Shown: positions 26,421 through 37,456, counted from the first letter of the stretch. The stretch is DNA of 44,288 bases from Lacinutrix sp. (GCF_029238095.1 NZ_JAQWGS010000009.1:1-44288); one strand, 5' to 3'. Notes: generated by a model from the sequence alone, not told the origin. Translations and numbers: made by a program.

Positions 26421-27437
26421 TTATTTTTTAATAAATTTCTCAGTAATTAAATTTCCAGAATCAGTTTTAATAGATAAAATATAGAGTCCACTTTTTAAAT
26501 TTTCAATAGTTATAACATGATTTTTTTTGTTAGAATTGTATACTTTTCTTCCTAAATAATCATGTATTTCAATTGTGTTAATCCTATCGTTTTTGTTAAA
26601 TTTAATATGTAAAAAGTCTTGTGCAGGATTAGGATACAATATTACAAATGTCTCGTTTTCTATAGTATTTGTAGATAATGTAGTCAGAATTGTGCTTTCT
26701 AATGTTTCAATATTTTCATTAACTCCTAAAAAACCAGAAACAAGTAGGGCGTTATTATACCTAAATGCAATGTTGTTTATTGAATTATCATAGTAGTAAT
26801 AAGAAGTTTGAGTTAATGTACCTATGTTATTAAATATTGGCGGAATGCTAAATGATAAAGTTTGGTCTATACGCAAACGGGTAACAGTCCCAGAGTAGCT
26901 TCCACCCATGGTGTCATTAATACTTAATGTGCCATAAGCATCTACTGTAGATGTTGCTGTTCCTGTAAAAGTTCCATTGGTACCTTGATAAGTAAACGTT
27001 CCAGAAACTGCTCCAGAATTGTTGGTTCCAAATGACATAGGGAATAAACCAACAAAACTGTTGGTGCCAGAATAATTCAATATGATATCGCCTTGAGAAA
27101 CTCCTGTTATAGAAGTTCCACTTCCATTTTCTTTCAAGAAAAAATCGCTTACAGTTGGTGTGCCGCCTTGCGAAGTAATAGAGAGTACTTCGGTTGTGCC
27201 AGGATAGGTTGTTAATTGTCCAGCATTTGGAGTGGCATAAGTGTCTACATTAGTTCCAGAAGGTATTAAGTTACTGAGGTCCAGGCAGCATTTGCACCAG
27301 TAGGTGTCTGGTCAATCGTAGAACCTGTATTCATAATAGTAAAATTTGTTCCTGGATCACTTGTAAACGATGAAATGGTTTGAGAAAAGCAGGTAAAGCT
27401 AAATGTTAAAGTTAATAAGAGTAGTTTTGTTTTCATA
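26421..27437 (-). pseudogene. Frameshifted secreted protein with T9SS C-terminal sorting domain
   Basis: The gene starts at the ATG ending at 27437 with a signal peptide (MKTKLLLLTLTFSFTCFSQ) and reads to GANAAWTSVT-stop. The next frame continues the protein directly (DLSNLIPSGTNVDTYATP...) to a type A T9SS sorting domain at the C-terminus (LYPNPAQDFLHIKF, YNSNKKNHVITIENL, SGLYILSIKT, ending FIKK). Restoring one G in TGGACCTC (near 27280-27284) rejoins a product of about 339 residues. The middle is Gly/Thr/Ser-rich beta sequence of unknown function. It may be a recent pseudogene, a phase-variable site or a base-calling error. Confidence 0.8.
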
Positions 27438-27473
27438 ATAGAGATTTTAAAGAATTATTAATATTGATTGCTA

Positions 27474-27481
27474 CAAAAATA
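27474..27481 (-). promoter_or_regulatory. -7 promoter element for the T9SS cargo gene
   Basis: On the minus strand this reads TATTTTTG, matching TAnnTTTG, 36 nt before the start codon. It sits inside a small palindrome GCTATTTTTGTAGC. Confidence 0.5.
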
Positions 27482-27629
27482 GCAAAATATTGTTTGGTAA
27501 ACATGAGGTGGTTAGTCTTATATCTTCTGTTTACGAGAGTATTATGTATTTATTAAATTTTGTCAGCTAAAAATTATTCAAAATCAAATTTAAGCTGCTT
27601 TTTAAGCGTTTTAAGGCGTTTTTTAAGTA

Positions 27630-27645
27630 ATTAACAATTGTTAAT
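27630..27645. promoter_or_regulatory. 16-bp palindrome, possible operator for gyrB
   Basis: ATTAACAATTGTTAAT is a perfect 16-bp palindrome 51 nt upstream of the gyrB -7 element. Its form fits a homodimeric repressor or activator site, but no regulator is identified. Confidence 0.35.
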
Positions 27646-27695
27646 AAAAACGCTCTAAATCAACTAAAATGAGTAATAAAAGGTTTTTGTTTTCG

Positions 27696-27703
27696 TATAT
27701 TTG
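27696..27703 (+). promoter_or_regulatory. -7 promoter element for gyrB
   Basis: TATATTTG matches TAnnTTTG, 65 nt before the gyrB start. Confidence 0.55.
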
Positions 27704-27714
27704 TTTGTTGCTGA

Positions 27715-30664
<2,950 letters not shown>

Positions 30665-30737
30665 TAAGAAAATTGGTTAGCTTTTAAACTAACATTCAAT
30701 TTTAAACGTATTATAATCATAACAAAAATTTTTTCAC

Positions 30738-31766
30738 ATGAAAAATCTACTTTCAATTCTCTCCATTACTATTTTAACATTTTCGGTTGCTGCTCAAGAA
30801 AATATAGACGATTTGTTGGCAGCTGGAGTTGCAGATGCTAAACGTTTTTCTTCAGATTATATTAAACCGGCTAACGATGGGTTAGCTTATGGTATTAACA
30901 CAGGTTGGTTTAATAACGCAAAAACACCAAAGCGTTTTGGCTTTGAGTTGTCAATTATTGGAAATGTAACCTTCATTAATGATGAAGACAAGCAGTTTGT
31001 ACTAAATACCAATGACTATGAAAATGTACGCTTTCAGGATGGAAGCACAAGTAAACCTGTGGCTACAGCTTTAGGAAACAATGATCCTGCGGTTTTTGTT
31101 GAAATAACTTATGATGATCCTATATTTGGAGAACAAACTACAGAGCTAGAACTACCAACTGGAATAGGAGCTGCAAATATTAACTTAATTCCCACAGTCT
31201 TTTTACAAGGAAGTTTTTCTCCTTTAAAAGGGACACAAGTTAAAGTTCGTTATTTTCCTAAAATAGATAGAGAAGACGCAAAAGTTGGATTATATGGTTT
31301 TGGATTGCAACAAGATTTCACCTTTTTTTTACCAGCAGAGAGTGTTTTACCTATTTCAATATCTGGATTAATAGCTTTCACACATTTAGATGGGAGTTAC
31401 GATTTTACAGCGCAAGGTGTTGTAGATGGCGATAATCAGCAAATTAAAACAGAAACAAATACAATGCTTTATCAAGTTATTGTTGGTACAAAATTAAAAG
31501 TTATTAATTTTTATGGTTCTGTAGGTTATTTAAATGGTAAAAATACAACCGATTTATTAGGAACTTATCGTGTTTCTGGCGAAGGATTGGGAGGCGTAAC
31601 TATTTACTCAGATGAAATTGTAAATCCATTCTCTATAGAGTCTGAAACAAAAGGGATAATTACTACAGTTGGAGCTAATGTAACACTAGGTTTTTTTGGA
31701 CTCAACGCTAATTATACAATTGCAGATTTTAATAGTACCTCATTAGGTATTAATTTCACGTTTTAA
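30738..31766 (+). CDS. DUF6588-type secreted beta-rich protein, copy 2
   Basis: The 342-residue protein has a signal peptide (MKNLLSILSITILTFSVAAQ) followed by ENIDDLLAAGVADAKRF. Further motifs are NTGWFNNAK, VATALGNND, LKGTQVKVRYFPKID, LYGFGLQQDF and a terminal FNSTSLGINFTF. It aligns along its length with the preceding gene and ends in Phe like an outer-membrane barrel. It lies 73 nt after copy 1, and the pair is probably an old tandem duplication. The function is unknown. Confidence 0.7.
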   Translation: MKNLLSILSITILTFSVAAQENIDDLLAAGVADAKRFSSDYIKPANDGLAYGINTGWFNNAKTPKRFGFELSIIGNVTFINDEDKQFVLNTNDYENVRFQDGSTSKPVATALGNNDPAVFVEITYDDPIFGEQTTELELPTGIGAANINLIPTVFLQGSFSPLKGTQVKVRYFPKIDREDAKVGLYGFGLQQDFTFFLPAESVLPISISGLIAFTHLDGSYDFTAQGVVDGDNQQIKTETNTMLYQVIVGTKLKVINFYGSVGYLNGKNTTDLLGTYRVSGEGLGGVTIYSDEIVNPFSIESETKGIITTVGANVTLGFFGLNANYTIADFNSTSLGINFTF

Positions 31767-31803
31767 AACTCTCAATTTTAGCTATTTTCTACTGCAAAAT
31801 TTG

Positions 31804-31811
31804 TAAATTTG
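31804..31811 (+). promoter_or_regulatory. -7 promoter element for mdh
   Basis: TAAATTTG matches TAnnTTTG, 37 nt before the mdh start. Confidence 0.6.
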
Positions 31812-31848
31812 TAATTTAAAACTATACACAAACTAAAAACATATTAAA

Positions 31849-32775
31849 ATGAAAGTAACAGTAGTTGGAGCTGGAGCAGTGGGTGCAAGTTGTGCTGAAT
31901 ATATTGCTATTAAAGATTTTGCAAGCGAAGTTGTAATCTTAGACATCAAAGAAGGTTTTGCTGAAGGTAAAGCAATGGATTTAATGCAAACGGCTTCATT
32001 AAATAGTTTCGATACAAAAATTACTGGAAGCACTAACGATTATAAAAAAACAGCAAACTCTGATGTTTGTGTAATTACTTCTGGAATTCCAAGAAAACCA
32101 GGGATGACTCGTGAAGAGCTTATTGGTATTAATGCAGGAATTGTAAAAAGTGTATCTGCAAGTTTAATCGAGCATTCTCCAAATACAATAATAATTGTGG
32201 TGTCTAATCCTATGGATACCATGACCTATTTAGTACACAAGACTACAAGTTTACCAAAAAACAGAATTATTGGAATGGGTGGCGCTTTAGATTCTGCACG
32301 TTTCAAATATCGTTTAGCTGAAGCTTTAGAAGCTCCTATTAGCGATGTAGACGGAATGGTAATTGGTGGTCATAGCGATAAAGGTATGGTGCCATTAATA
32401 GGTAAAGCAGTTAGAAATAGTGTATCGGTTTCAGAGTTTTTATCTGAAGATAGAATGGATCAAGTTGTTCAAGATACTAAAGTAGGTGGTGCAACTCTTA
32501 CAGGTTTATTAGGAACTTCAGCATGGTATGCACCTGGTGCAGCAGTATCTGCAATGGTTCAAGCGATTGCTTGCGACACTAAAAAAATATTTCCATGTTC
32601 AGCATTATTAGATGGTGAATTTGGATTAAGCGATTTATCAATTGGAGTACCTTGTGTTTTAGGCGCAAATGGTATTGAGAAAATTGTTGAAATTAGCTTA
32701 ACAGATGCCGAAAAAGAAAAATTAGCAGAATCTGCAGAAGGCGTTAAAGCAACAAATGGACTCTTAGAACTATAA
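31849..32775 (+). CDS. mdh: Malate dehydrogenase (LDH-like type)
   Basis: The 308-residue NAD-dependent enzyme interconverts malate and oxaloacetate. It has the Rossmann motif VVGAGAVGASCAEYIA, the adenine-ribose Asp in VVILDIKEG, the substrate-loop arginines in GIPRKPGMTREEL, NPMDTMTYL and catalytic histidine in IGGHSDKGMVPL. The LDH-like form is usual in Bacteroidota. It works with citrate synthase in the TCA cycle. It has its own promoter and terminator. Confidence 0.97.
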   Translation: MKVTVVGAGAVGASCAEYIAIKDFASEVVILDIKEGFAEGKAMDLMQTASLNSFDTKITGSTNDYKKTANSDVCVITSGIPRKPGMTREELIGINAGIVKSVSASLIEHSPNTIIIVVSNPMDTMTYLVHKTTSLPKNRIIGMGGALDSARFKYRLAEALEAPISDVDGMVIGGHSDKGMVPLIGKAVRNSVSVSEFLSEDRMDQVVQDTKVGGATLTGLLGTSAWYAPGAAVSAMVQAIACDTKKIFPCSALLDGEFGLSDLSIGVPCVLGANGIEKIVEISLTDAEKEKLAESAEGVKATNGLLEL

Positions 32776-32805
32776 TTGTCAATAAATTAATAAACATATT
32801 TATAT

Positions 32806-32838
32806 TAAAGACTGTAGCAATACAGTCTTTATTTTTTT
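32806..32838 (+). terminator. Intrinsic terminator after mdh
   Basis: Stem TAAAGACTGTA (32806-32816) with TACAGTCTTTA (32821-32831), GCAA loop, then seven T residues. The last T is also the first base of the -7 element of the next gene. Confidence 0.92.
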
Positions 32839-32845
32839 ATATTTG
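32838..32845 (+). promoter_or_regulatory. -7 promoter element for the secDF-upstream ORF
   Basis: TATATTTG is an exact TAnnTTTG match ending 4 nt before the ATG at 32850. Transcription should start at or within a few nt of that codon, so the mRNA would be leaderless (or have about a 6-nt leader if the ATG at 32856 is used). Confidence 0.6.
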
Positions 32846-32849
32846 GCGC

Positions 32850-33449
32850 ATGAATATGAAATGGTATTTTGGTGCTTTAATTGTAATACTCACTTTGTTT
32901 GGTGTGAGTCAGGAAAACCTGATAGTACCAAACCAAGAGATTGTACTGCAGTTTTCTGGTGCAGAGGTGTCTTCAAGCCAAGCTCAACTTGCAATTTCTA
33001 GTGTTAAGAAACAATTAGAAACTATTGGTGTTTCCAAGGTAGATATTCGTGAAGAAGCTAATGGACGTTTAGTTATTTCTTACTACAGTGATACCACAGT
33101 TGCTAATGTAAAAGACATATTGTCTACAACAACACTAGCTATAGATTATGCTTCCTCAGAGGATACGTCTTCAAATCTTCCAATAGAGCAGAATTTTAAT
33201 CTTGATGTCTTCGAAATCATAAAAAGCTCAGATACAGGTTTTGGAACTACAGGAAAATTAATATTTGAACTTAAACAAGATTACGATAGGTTCTCCAATC
33301 CTAACGTTTATGTTTCATTATCAACAATTAATTCATCTGAAAAAAATGTTGAAATAGCAGTTGCTTACAAGCTAAATTCAACTATTGCTATTGCAATAAA
33401 TACAATACCTCACAAAATTCCTGAAGGTCGTGCTGGACCACTTTCGTAA
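32850..33449 (+). CDS. Candidate SecM-like translation-arrest protein upstream of secDF
   Basis: The 199-residue ORF has an N-terminal hydrophobic export signal (MKWYFGALIVILTLFGVSQ) and a periplasmic-type body. It ends P-E-G-R-A-G-P-L-S-stop, with R194-A195-G196-P197 encoded at 33429-33440. RAGP at the extreme C-terminus is the core of the E. coli SecM arrest sequence, and RAPP/RAPG variants occur in arrest peptides upstream of secDF or yidC genes in other bacteria. SecM's upstream FxxxxWI segment is not present. Residues ~45-95 (VKKQLETIGVSKVDI, NGRLVISYYSD) resemble the ferredoxin-like part of SecD domain P1. The next gene downstream is secDF, 177 nt away. The inferred role is stalling when export is slow and thereby adjusting secDF expression; it could instead be an ordinary exported protein. 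Confidence 0.6.
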   Translation: MNMKWYFGALIVILTLFGVSQENLIVPNQEIVLQFSGAEVSSSQAQLAISSVKKQLETIGVSKVDIREEANGRLVISYYSDTTVANVKDILSTTTLAIDYASSEDTSSNLPIEQNFNLDVFEIIKSSDTGFGTTGKLIFELKQDYDRFSNPNVYVSLSTINSSEKNVEIAVAYKLNSTIAIAINTIPHKIPEGRAGPLS

Positions 33450-33626
33450 CAGGAATAATATTAAAATTTCCTAAAAATTAGATTTTTTTAAATGATTATA
33501 TAATGCTTTGGTATTAGCTATTCATTTTAAAATAGGCTTTCATTTTTCATATTGAAAAGCTAACACTTCATATTAAAAATAGTATTAACAATAGTCAGAA
33601 ATAGTTCTGACTTAAATAACAAAACA
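33450..33626 (+). promoter_or_regulatory. Structured spacer between the arrest-type ORF and secDF
   Basis: Visible inverted repeats are AGGAA/TTCCT just after the stop (33451-33472) and GTATTAGCT with AGCTAACAC (33511-33519 with 33558-33566, one mismatch). A competing GCTTTCA/TTGAAAAGC pairing (33536-33560) uses the same AGC. AGTCAGAA-atag-TTCTGACT (33593-33612) is a perfect hairpin ending 14 nt before the secDF ATG. No -7 promoter consensus is evident. These could make secDF expression depend on ribosome position upstream, but the folds are by eye only. Confidence 0.4.
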
Positions 33627-36600
33627 ATGCAAAACAAAGGATTAGTAAAACTATTCGCGGTTTTATTTGGACTGGTAAGTATTTACCAACTGTCTTTCTC
33701 ATTTAAAAACAATGCCATCGAGAAAAACGTACAAGAAATAGCAGCATCAAAATTTAGTGAAGATGTTGAAGATTTTAAAGACAAGCGCAAAGCGTTTGAA
33801 GTAAACTACCTAGACTCGCTTTCTACATCTAAAGAAAAAGTGTTCTTAGGCGAAGATTATGCTAAAGTTAAGGACAACTCTATGAAGTTAGGTCTTGACC
33901 TTAAAGGTGGTTTAGAAGCTATTTTACAAGTATCTGTAAAAGATATCTTAAAAGGTTTAGCAGATAACTCTAAAGACCCAGTATTTAACAAAGCTTTAGA
34001 TGATGCAGACGAATTACAAAAAAGTTCTCAGGATGATTATATAGAATCTTTTTATGTCGCTTTCGATGCTATTAAAGGTGATAAGAAATTAGCCTCTCCA
34101 GATATTTTTGCAACGCGTTCTTTAGTAGAAGCAGGAACTGTAAAAATTGGAATGAGTGATGATGAGGTAAAAAGTGCATTAACTAAAAAAATAGACGAAT
34201 CTATAAACTCTGCTTTACAAGTATTACGTACACGTATTGACCAGTTTGGTGTAGCCTCACCAAACATTCAACGTTTAGGGTCTTCAGGACGTATTTTAGT
34301 TGAATTACCAGGCGTTAAAGATGTAGAACGTGCAAAAGCATTAATTACTGGAACAGCAGAATTAGAGTTCTGGTTTGGTTACAAAGCACAAGATTTAGGT
34401 CAGTATTTTCAGACTTTAAACGAATCTTTAAAAGTTGAAGAAGATGCTGTTGTTGAAGCAGATACAGATGCTACGCAAACTGAAGAAACTACCGAAGATA
34501 TTATTGGTGATTTAACAGGTGAAGAAGACGAAACAGCAGTAGCTGTTAATCCTTTTTACGACCTAGTAGCAGTTGGAGCAGCAGGATATTATTCTGGTGT
34601 TGGTTTGGTTAAACTTACAGATCAAGAGAAAGTATTAGAGATTTTAAACTCTAAAGAAGCTATTGCATTGCGTCCAGCAGCTGCAAAAAATGTAAGATTT
34701 GTTTTCGAAAAGCCTAAAAAAGATAGCGAAGTAACAACCTTACACGTTTTAGAAGGCAACAGAGATAATGAGCCACCACTAAGTGGTAGTATTGACGATG
34801 CAAGAGAAGGTTACGACCAAGCCAATAGAGTAGTAGTAAACATGCAAATGGATGCTGCTGGTTCTAAAAAATGGGAGGAAATGACAGAGCGTGCTTATAA
34901 AGAAGGAAGCAATATTGCTATTGTTTTAGATAACATTGTGTATTCAGCACCTGGAATTAGTAGAGGTAAAATTGCTGGAGGTCGTTCAGAAATATCAGGA
35001 GACTTTACAATTAACGAAGCGATAGATTTATCTAACGTATTGCGTGCAGGTAAATTACCAGCAAGAGCAAGTATAATACAAAGTGATGAAGTTGGACCAA
35101 CTTTAGGTCAAGAAGCTATAGATAGTGGTACAATGTCATTTTTATTAGCATTAGCTTTAGTATTATTATGGATGATTTTCTATTATGGTAAAGCAGGTGC
35201 TTTTGCAGATGTTGCCATGTTATTAAACATCTTATTAATTTTTGGAATCTTATCTGGTTTAGGTGCTGTATTAACATTACCTGGAATTGCAGGTATTGTG
35301 TTAACTATAGGTATGTCTGTAGATGCAAACGTACTTATTTTCGAGCGTATTCGAGAAGAAATAGCCAAAGGTAAAGACCAGAAATCTGCTGTTAAAGATG
35401 GGTTTAGTAATGCCTTATCATCTATTTTAGATGCCAATATTACAACAGGTTTAACCGCTTTAATTTTATTCTTATTTGGTACAGGACCAATTAAAGGTTT
35501 CGCAACTACATTATTAGTAGGTATTGCAACATCATTATTTACAGCAATATTTATTACTAGATTACTAGTAGATTGGTATGTAAATAGAGGTGGTAAATTA
35601 GATTTCTCAACAGGTTTAACTAAAAACTTATTTAGAAACATTGATATCGCGTTCTTAAAAAAGCGTAAAATGGCTTACATTATTTCTGGTATTTTAATTT
35701 TAGGAAGTTTAGCATCATTAACAATAAATGGTTTAGATCAAGGTGTAGATTTCGTAGGAGGTAGAACCTATCAAGTACGTTTCGATCAACCAGTAAATTC
35801 AGCAGAAATTAGTGCAACATTATCAGATCCAGCAGTTTTTGGTAGTGCAGATGCTAAGACATTTGGTGACGACAATCAGTTAAAAATAACGACTAAGTTT
35901 AGAATCGACGAAGCATCAGAAGAAGCAGACGAAGAAATGAGACAAACATTATTTAATGCTTTACAACCACATTTAAATGGAATGAGTTACGATGAATTCA
36001 TTTTAAATAAAGAAGGTAAAACAGCAGGTTTAATGAAGAAGTATAAAGTTAGTCCTACCATTGCAGACGATATTAAGCAAGCCTCTTTTTGGGCAGTTTT
36101 AGGATCGTTAATCGTTGTTTTCCTTTATATATTAATTCGTTTTAAAAGATGGCAATTCTCACTTGGTGCAGTAGCAGCAGTATTTCACGATGTATTAATC
36201 GTTTTAGGAGTATTCTCTGTAACATACAAGTTTATGCCATTCTCAATGGAAATAGACCAAGCCTTTATTGCAGCAATACTTACAGTAATTGGTTACTCGT
36301 TAAATGATACCGTTGTCGTGTTCGATAGAATTCGTGAATTCTTTAACGAGCACACCTCTTGGCCATTTAATAAGGTTATTGATACTTCATTAAGCTCTAC
36401 TTTAAGTAGAACATTAAATACTTCTTTAACAACATTAGTTGTGTTATTAGCCATCTTTATTTTTGGTGGAGAATCTATTAGAGGTTTCATGTTTGCCTTA
36501 ATAGTAGGTGTAATTGTAGGTACCTACTCATCTCTATTTATTGCTACACCAATTATGTACGATTCTGTAAAAAGAGGAGATGCTACAGAAGCATTAAAAA

Positions 36601-36644
36601 ACAAAGTAAAAGAAGAAGAATTAGAAGAAGACGCGAAAGCATAA
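33627..36644 (+). CDS. secDF: Protein translocase subunit SecDF (fusion)
   Basis: The 1005-residue protein joins SecD and SecF, as in Bacteroidota. It starts with a transmembrane helix (LFAVLFGLVSIYQLSF). The P1 periplasmic domain has MKLGLDLKGGLEAILQV and RTRIDQFGVASPNIQRLG, with an acidic, Thr/Glu-rich insert near residues 275-310. SecD helices include the SVDANVLIFERIREE motif. SecF begins near residue 675 with GVDFVGGRTYQVRF and has IGYSLNDTVVVFDRIRE. The complex uses the proton gradient to pull preproteins across the membrane after SecA. A terminator follows. Confidence 0.97.
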   Translation: MQNKGLVKLFAVLFGLVSIYQLSFSFKNNAIEKNVQEIAASKFSEDVEDFKDKRKAFEVNYLDSLSTSKEKVFLGEDYAKVKDNSMKLGLDLKGGLEAILQVSVKDILKGLADNSKDPVFNKALDDADELQKSSQDDYIESFYVAFDAIKGDKKLASPDIFATRSLVEAGTVKIGMSDDEVKSALTKKIDESINSALQVLRTRIDQFGVASPNIQRLGSSGRILVELPGVKDVERAKALITGTAELEFWFGYKAQDLGQYFQTLNESLKVEEDAVVEADTDATQTEETTEDIIGDLTGEEDETAVAVNPFYDLVAVGAAGYYSGVGLVKLTDQEKVLEILNSKEAIALRPAAAKNVRFVFEKPKKDSEVTTLHVLEGNRDNEPPLSGSIDDAREGYDQANRVVVNMQMDAAGSKKWEEMTERAYKEGSNIAIVLDNIVYSAPGISRGKIAGGRSEISGDFTINEAIDLSNVLRAGKLPARASIIQSDEVGPTLGQEAIDSGTMSFLLALALVLLWMIFYYGKAGAFADVAMLLNILLIFGILSGLGAVLTLPGIAGIVLTIGMSVDANVLIFERIREEIAKGKDQKSAVKDGFSNALSSILDANITTGLTALILFLFGTGPIKGFATTLLVGIATSLFTAIFITRLLVDWYVNRGGKLDFSTGLTKNLFRNIDIAFLKKRKMAYIISGILILGSLASLTINGLDQGVDFVGGRTYQVRFDQPVNSAEISATLSDPAVFGSADAKTFGDDNQLKITTKFRIDEASEEADEEMRQTLFNALQPHLNGMSYDEFILNKEGKTAGLMKKYKVSPTIADDIKQASFWAVLGSLIVVFLYILIRFKRWQFSLGAVAAVFHDVLIVLGVFSVTYKFMPFSMEIDQAFIAAILTVIGYSLNDTVVVFDRIREFFNEHTSWPFNKVIDTSLSSTLSRTLNTSLTTLVVLLAIFIFGGESIRGFMFALIVGVIVGTYSSLFIATPIMYDSVKRGDATEALKNKVKEEELEEDAKA

Positions 36645-36664
36645 TTTCTAAAACTCTTAATATT

Positions 36665-36700
36665 AAAAAACCTTTCAGTGTTATGCTGAAAGGTTTTTTT
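36665..36700 (+). terminator. Intrinsic terminator after secDF
   Basis: Stem AAAACCTTTCAG with CTGAAAGGTTTT, loop TGTTATG, followed by T run. Confidence 0.9.
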
Positions 36701-36739
36701 AGTTCTAATATTATTTTGGGCGTTTCTTTTTACTCATAT

Positions 36740-36822
36740 CTGCCAGGTTTTTAAAACCTTGCAGGATCATAAAAAGTTAGGCTTTCGGCAGTCGCTCTCT
36801 GCGAGGAGCTCCAACAAAGCCT
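36740..36822. repeat. REP-like palindromic intergenic element
   Basis: The first part is CTGCCAGGTTTT/AAAACCTTGCAG (36740-36764, one mismatch, 1-nt centre). The second is AGGCTTT/AAAGCCT (36779-36785 with 36816-36822), enclosing TCGC-tctct-GCGA and a GAGCTC palindrome. The GC content is clearly above the surroundings. Such forms suggest a dispersed, mobile-type repeat, but copies elsewhere in the genome cannot be seen here. Confidence 0.45.
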
Positions 36823-36958
36823 CAATCCTTAACGCATGTACTTGCTAAGTATTAGGTTTAGATTAGTTAGATGGTATTATAAATAAGGCTTGTATATTTT
36901 TAATGGTTACAATTAATTTTGGACTTGACTTTAAAACAAAATCAATAAAAGTACAGAT
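36823..36958. other. Remaining spacer between secDF and the DUF192 gene
   Basis: No ORF, promoter consensus or terminator is evident in this 136-nt A/T-rich remainder between two convergent units. Confidence 0.4.
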
Positions 36959-37456
36959 TTACTCTTCAGCCTTAAATATAAAATAATCCATTTTATCACC
37001 AACTTCCAGAAGCCAGTCTTGGGCTAAGCCAGCATTAACTTCTAATACAAATTGCGCCATAGCATGAGATGGTAAAGAAGACTCGTCTAAAGGTTGAGCA
37101 TTTTCTTGAAAACTTACTACTGTTTTGTTATGGTCTAGAAAAATAAGGTCGAGAGGAAAACGTGTGTTTTTCATATAAAAACTAAGCTCTTGAAGGTTTG
37201 GAAACACAAACAACATGCCTTGGTTTTTTTTCATAGAGTCTCTATACATTAAGCCTGTTTGAATTTCGAAAGGTGTTTCAGCAATTTCTATATCTAATGT
37301 AGTAATTATACTGTCTCTATTACTTTTGTATAAAGTAAGCTCTCCTTCCTTTTTAAAAACAACTTCAGCTTGTTTAATAGATTTTGGCTCGCTTTTACAA
37401 CTAGTAAAAGTTATGCTTAATAGTAATAAAACTAGTGCTGTCTTTAAATTTTTCAT
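36959..37456 (-). CDS. DUF192-family lipoprotein
   Basis: The 165-residue protein has a lipoprotein signal peptide (SITFTSC, Cys20). The DUF192 core includes FEIQTGLMYRDSM, GMLFVFPNLQELSFYMKNTRFPLDLIFLD and VLEVNAGLAQDWLLEVGD. The family has a small beta barrel fold and no firmly established function. Its ATG overlaps the lgt stop by four nt (ATGA), so it is translationally coupled to lgt, the enzyme that would lipidate it. Confidence 0.88.
   Translation of the reverse strand: MKNLKTALVLLLLSITFTSCKSEPKSIKQAEVVFKKEGELTLYKSNRDSIITTLDIEIAETPFEIQTGLMYRDSMKKNQGMLFVFPNLQELSFYMKNTRFPLDLIFLDHNKTVVSFQENAQPLDESSLPSHAMAQFVLEVNAGLAQDWLLEVGDKMDYFIFKAEE

Noticed and set aside
35183..35641. A 152-codon open frame antisense to secDF
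   Set aside because: It is fully inside a strongly conserved gene, has no promoter or family signature, and its composition is the mirror of secDF codons.
36823..36958. tRNA or other small RNA gene after secDF
   Set aside because: No cloverleaf, no T-loop GTTCNANNC pattern and no terminator were found.
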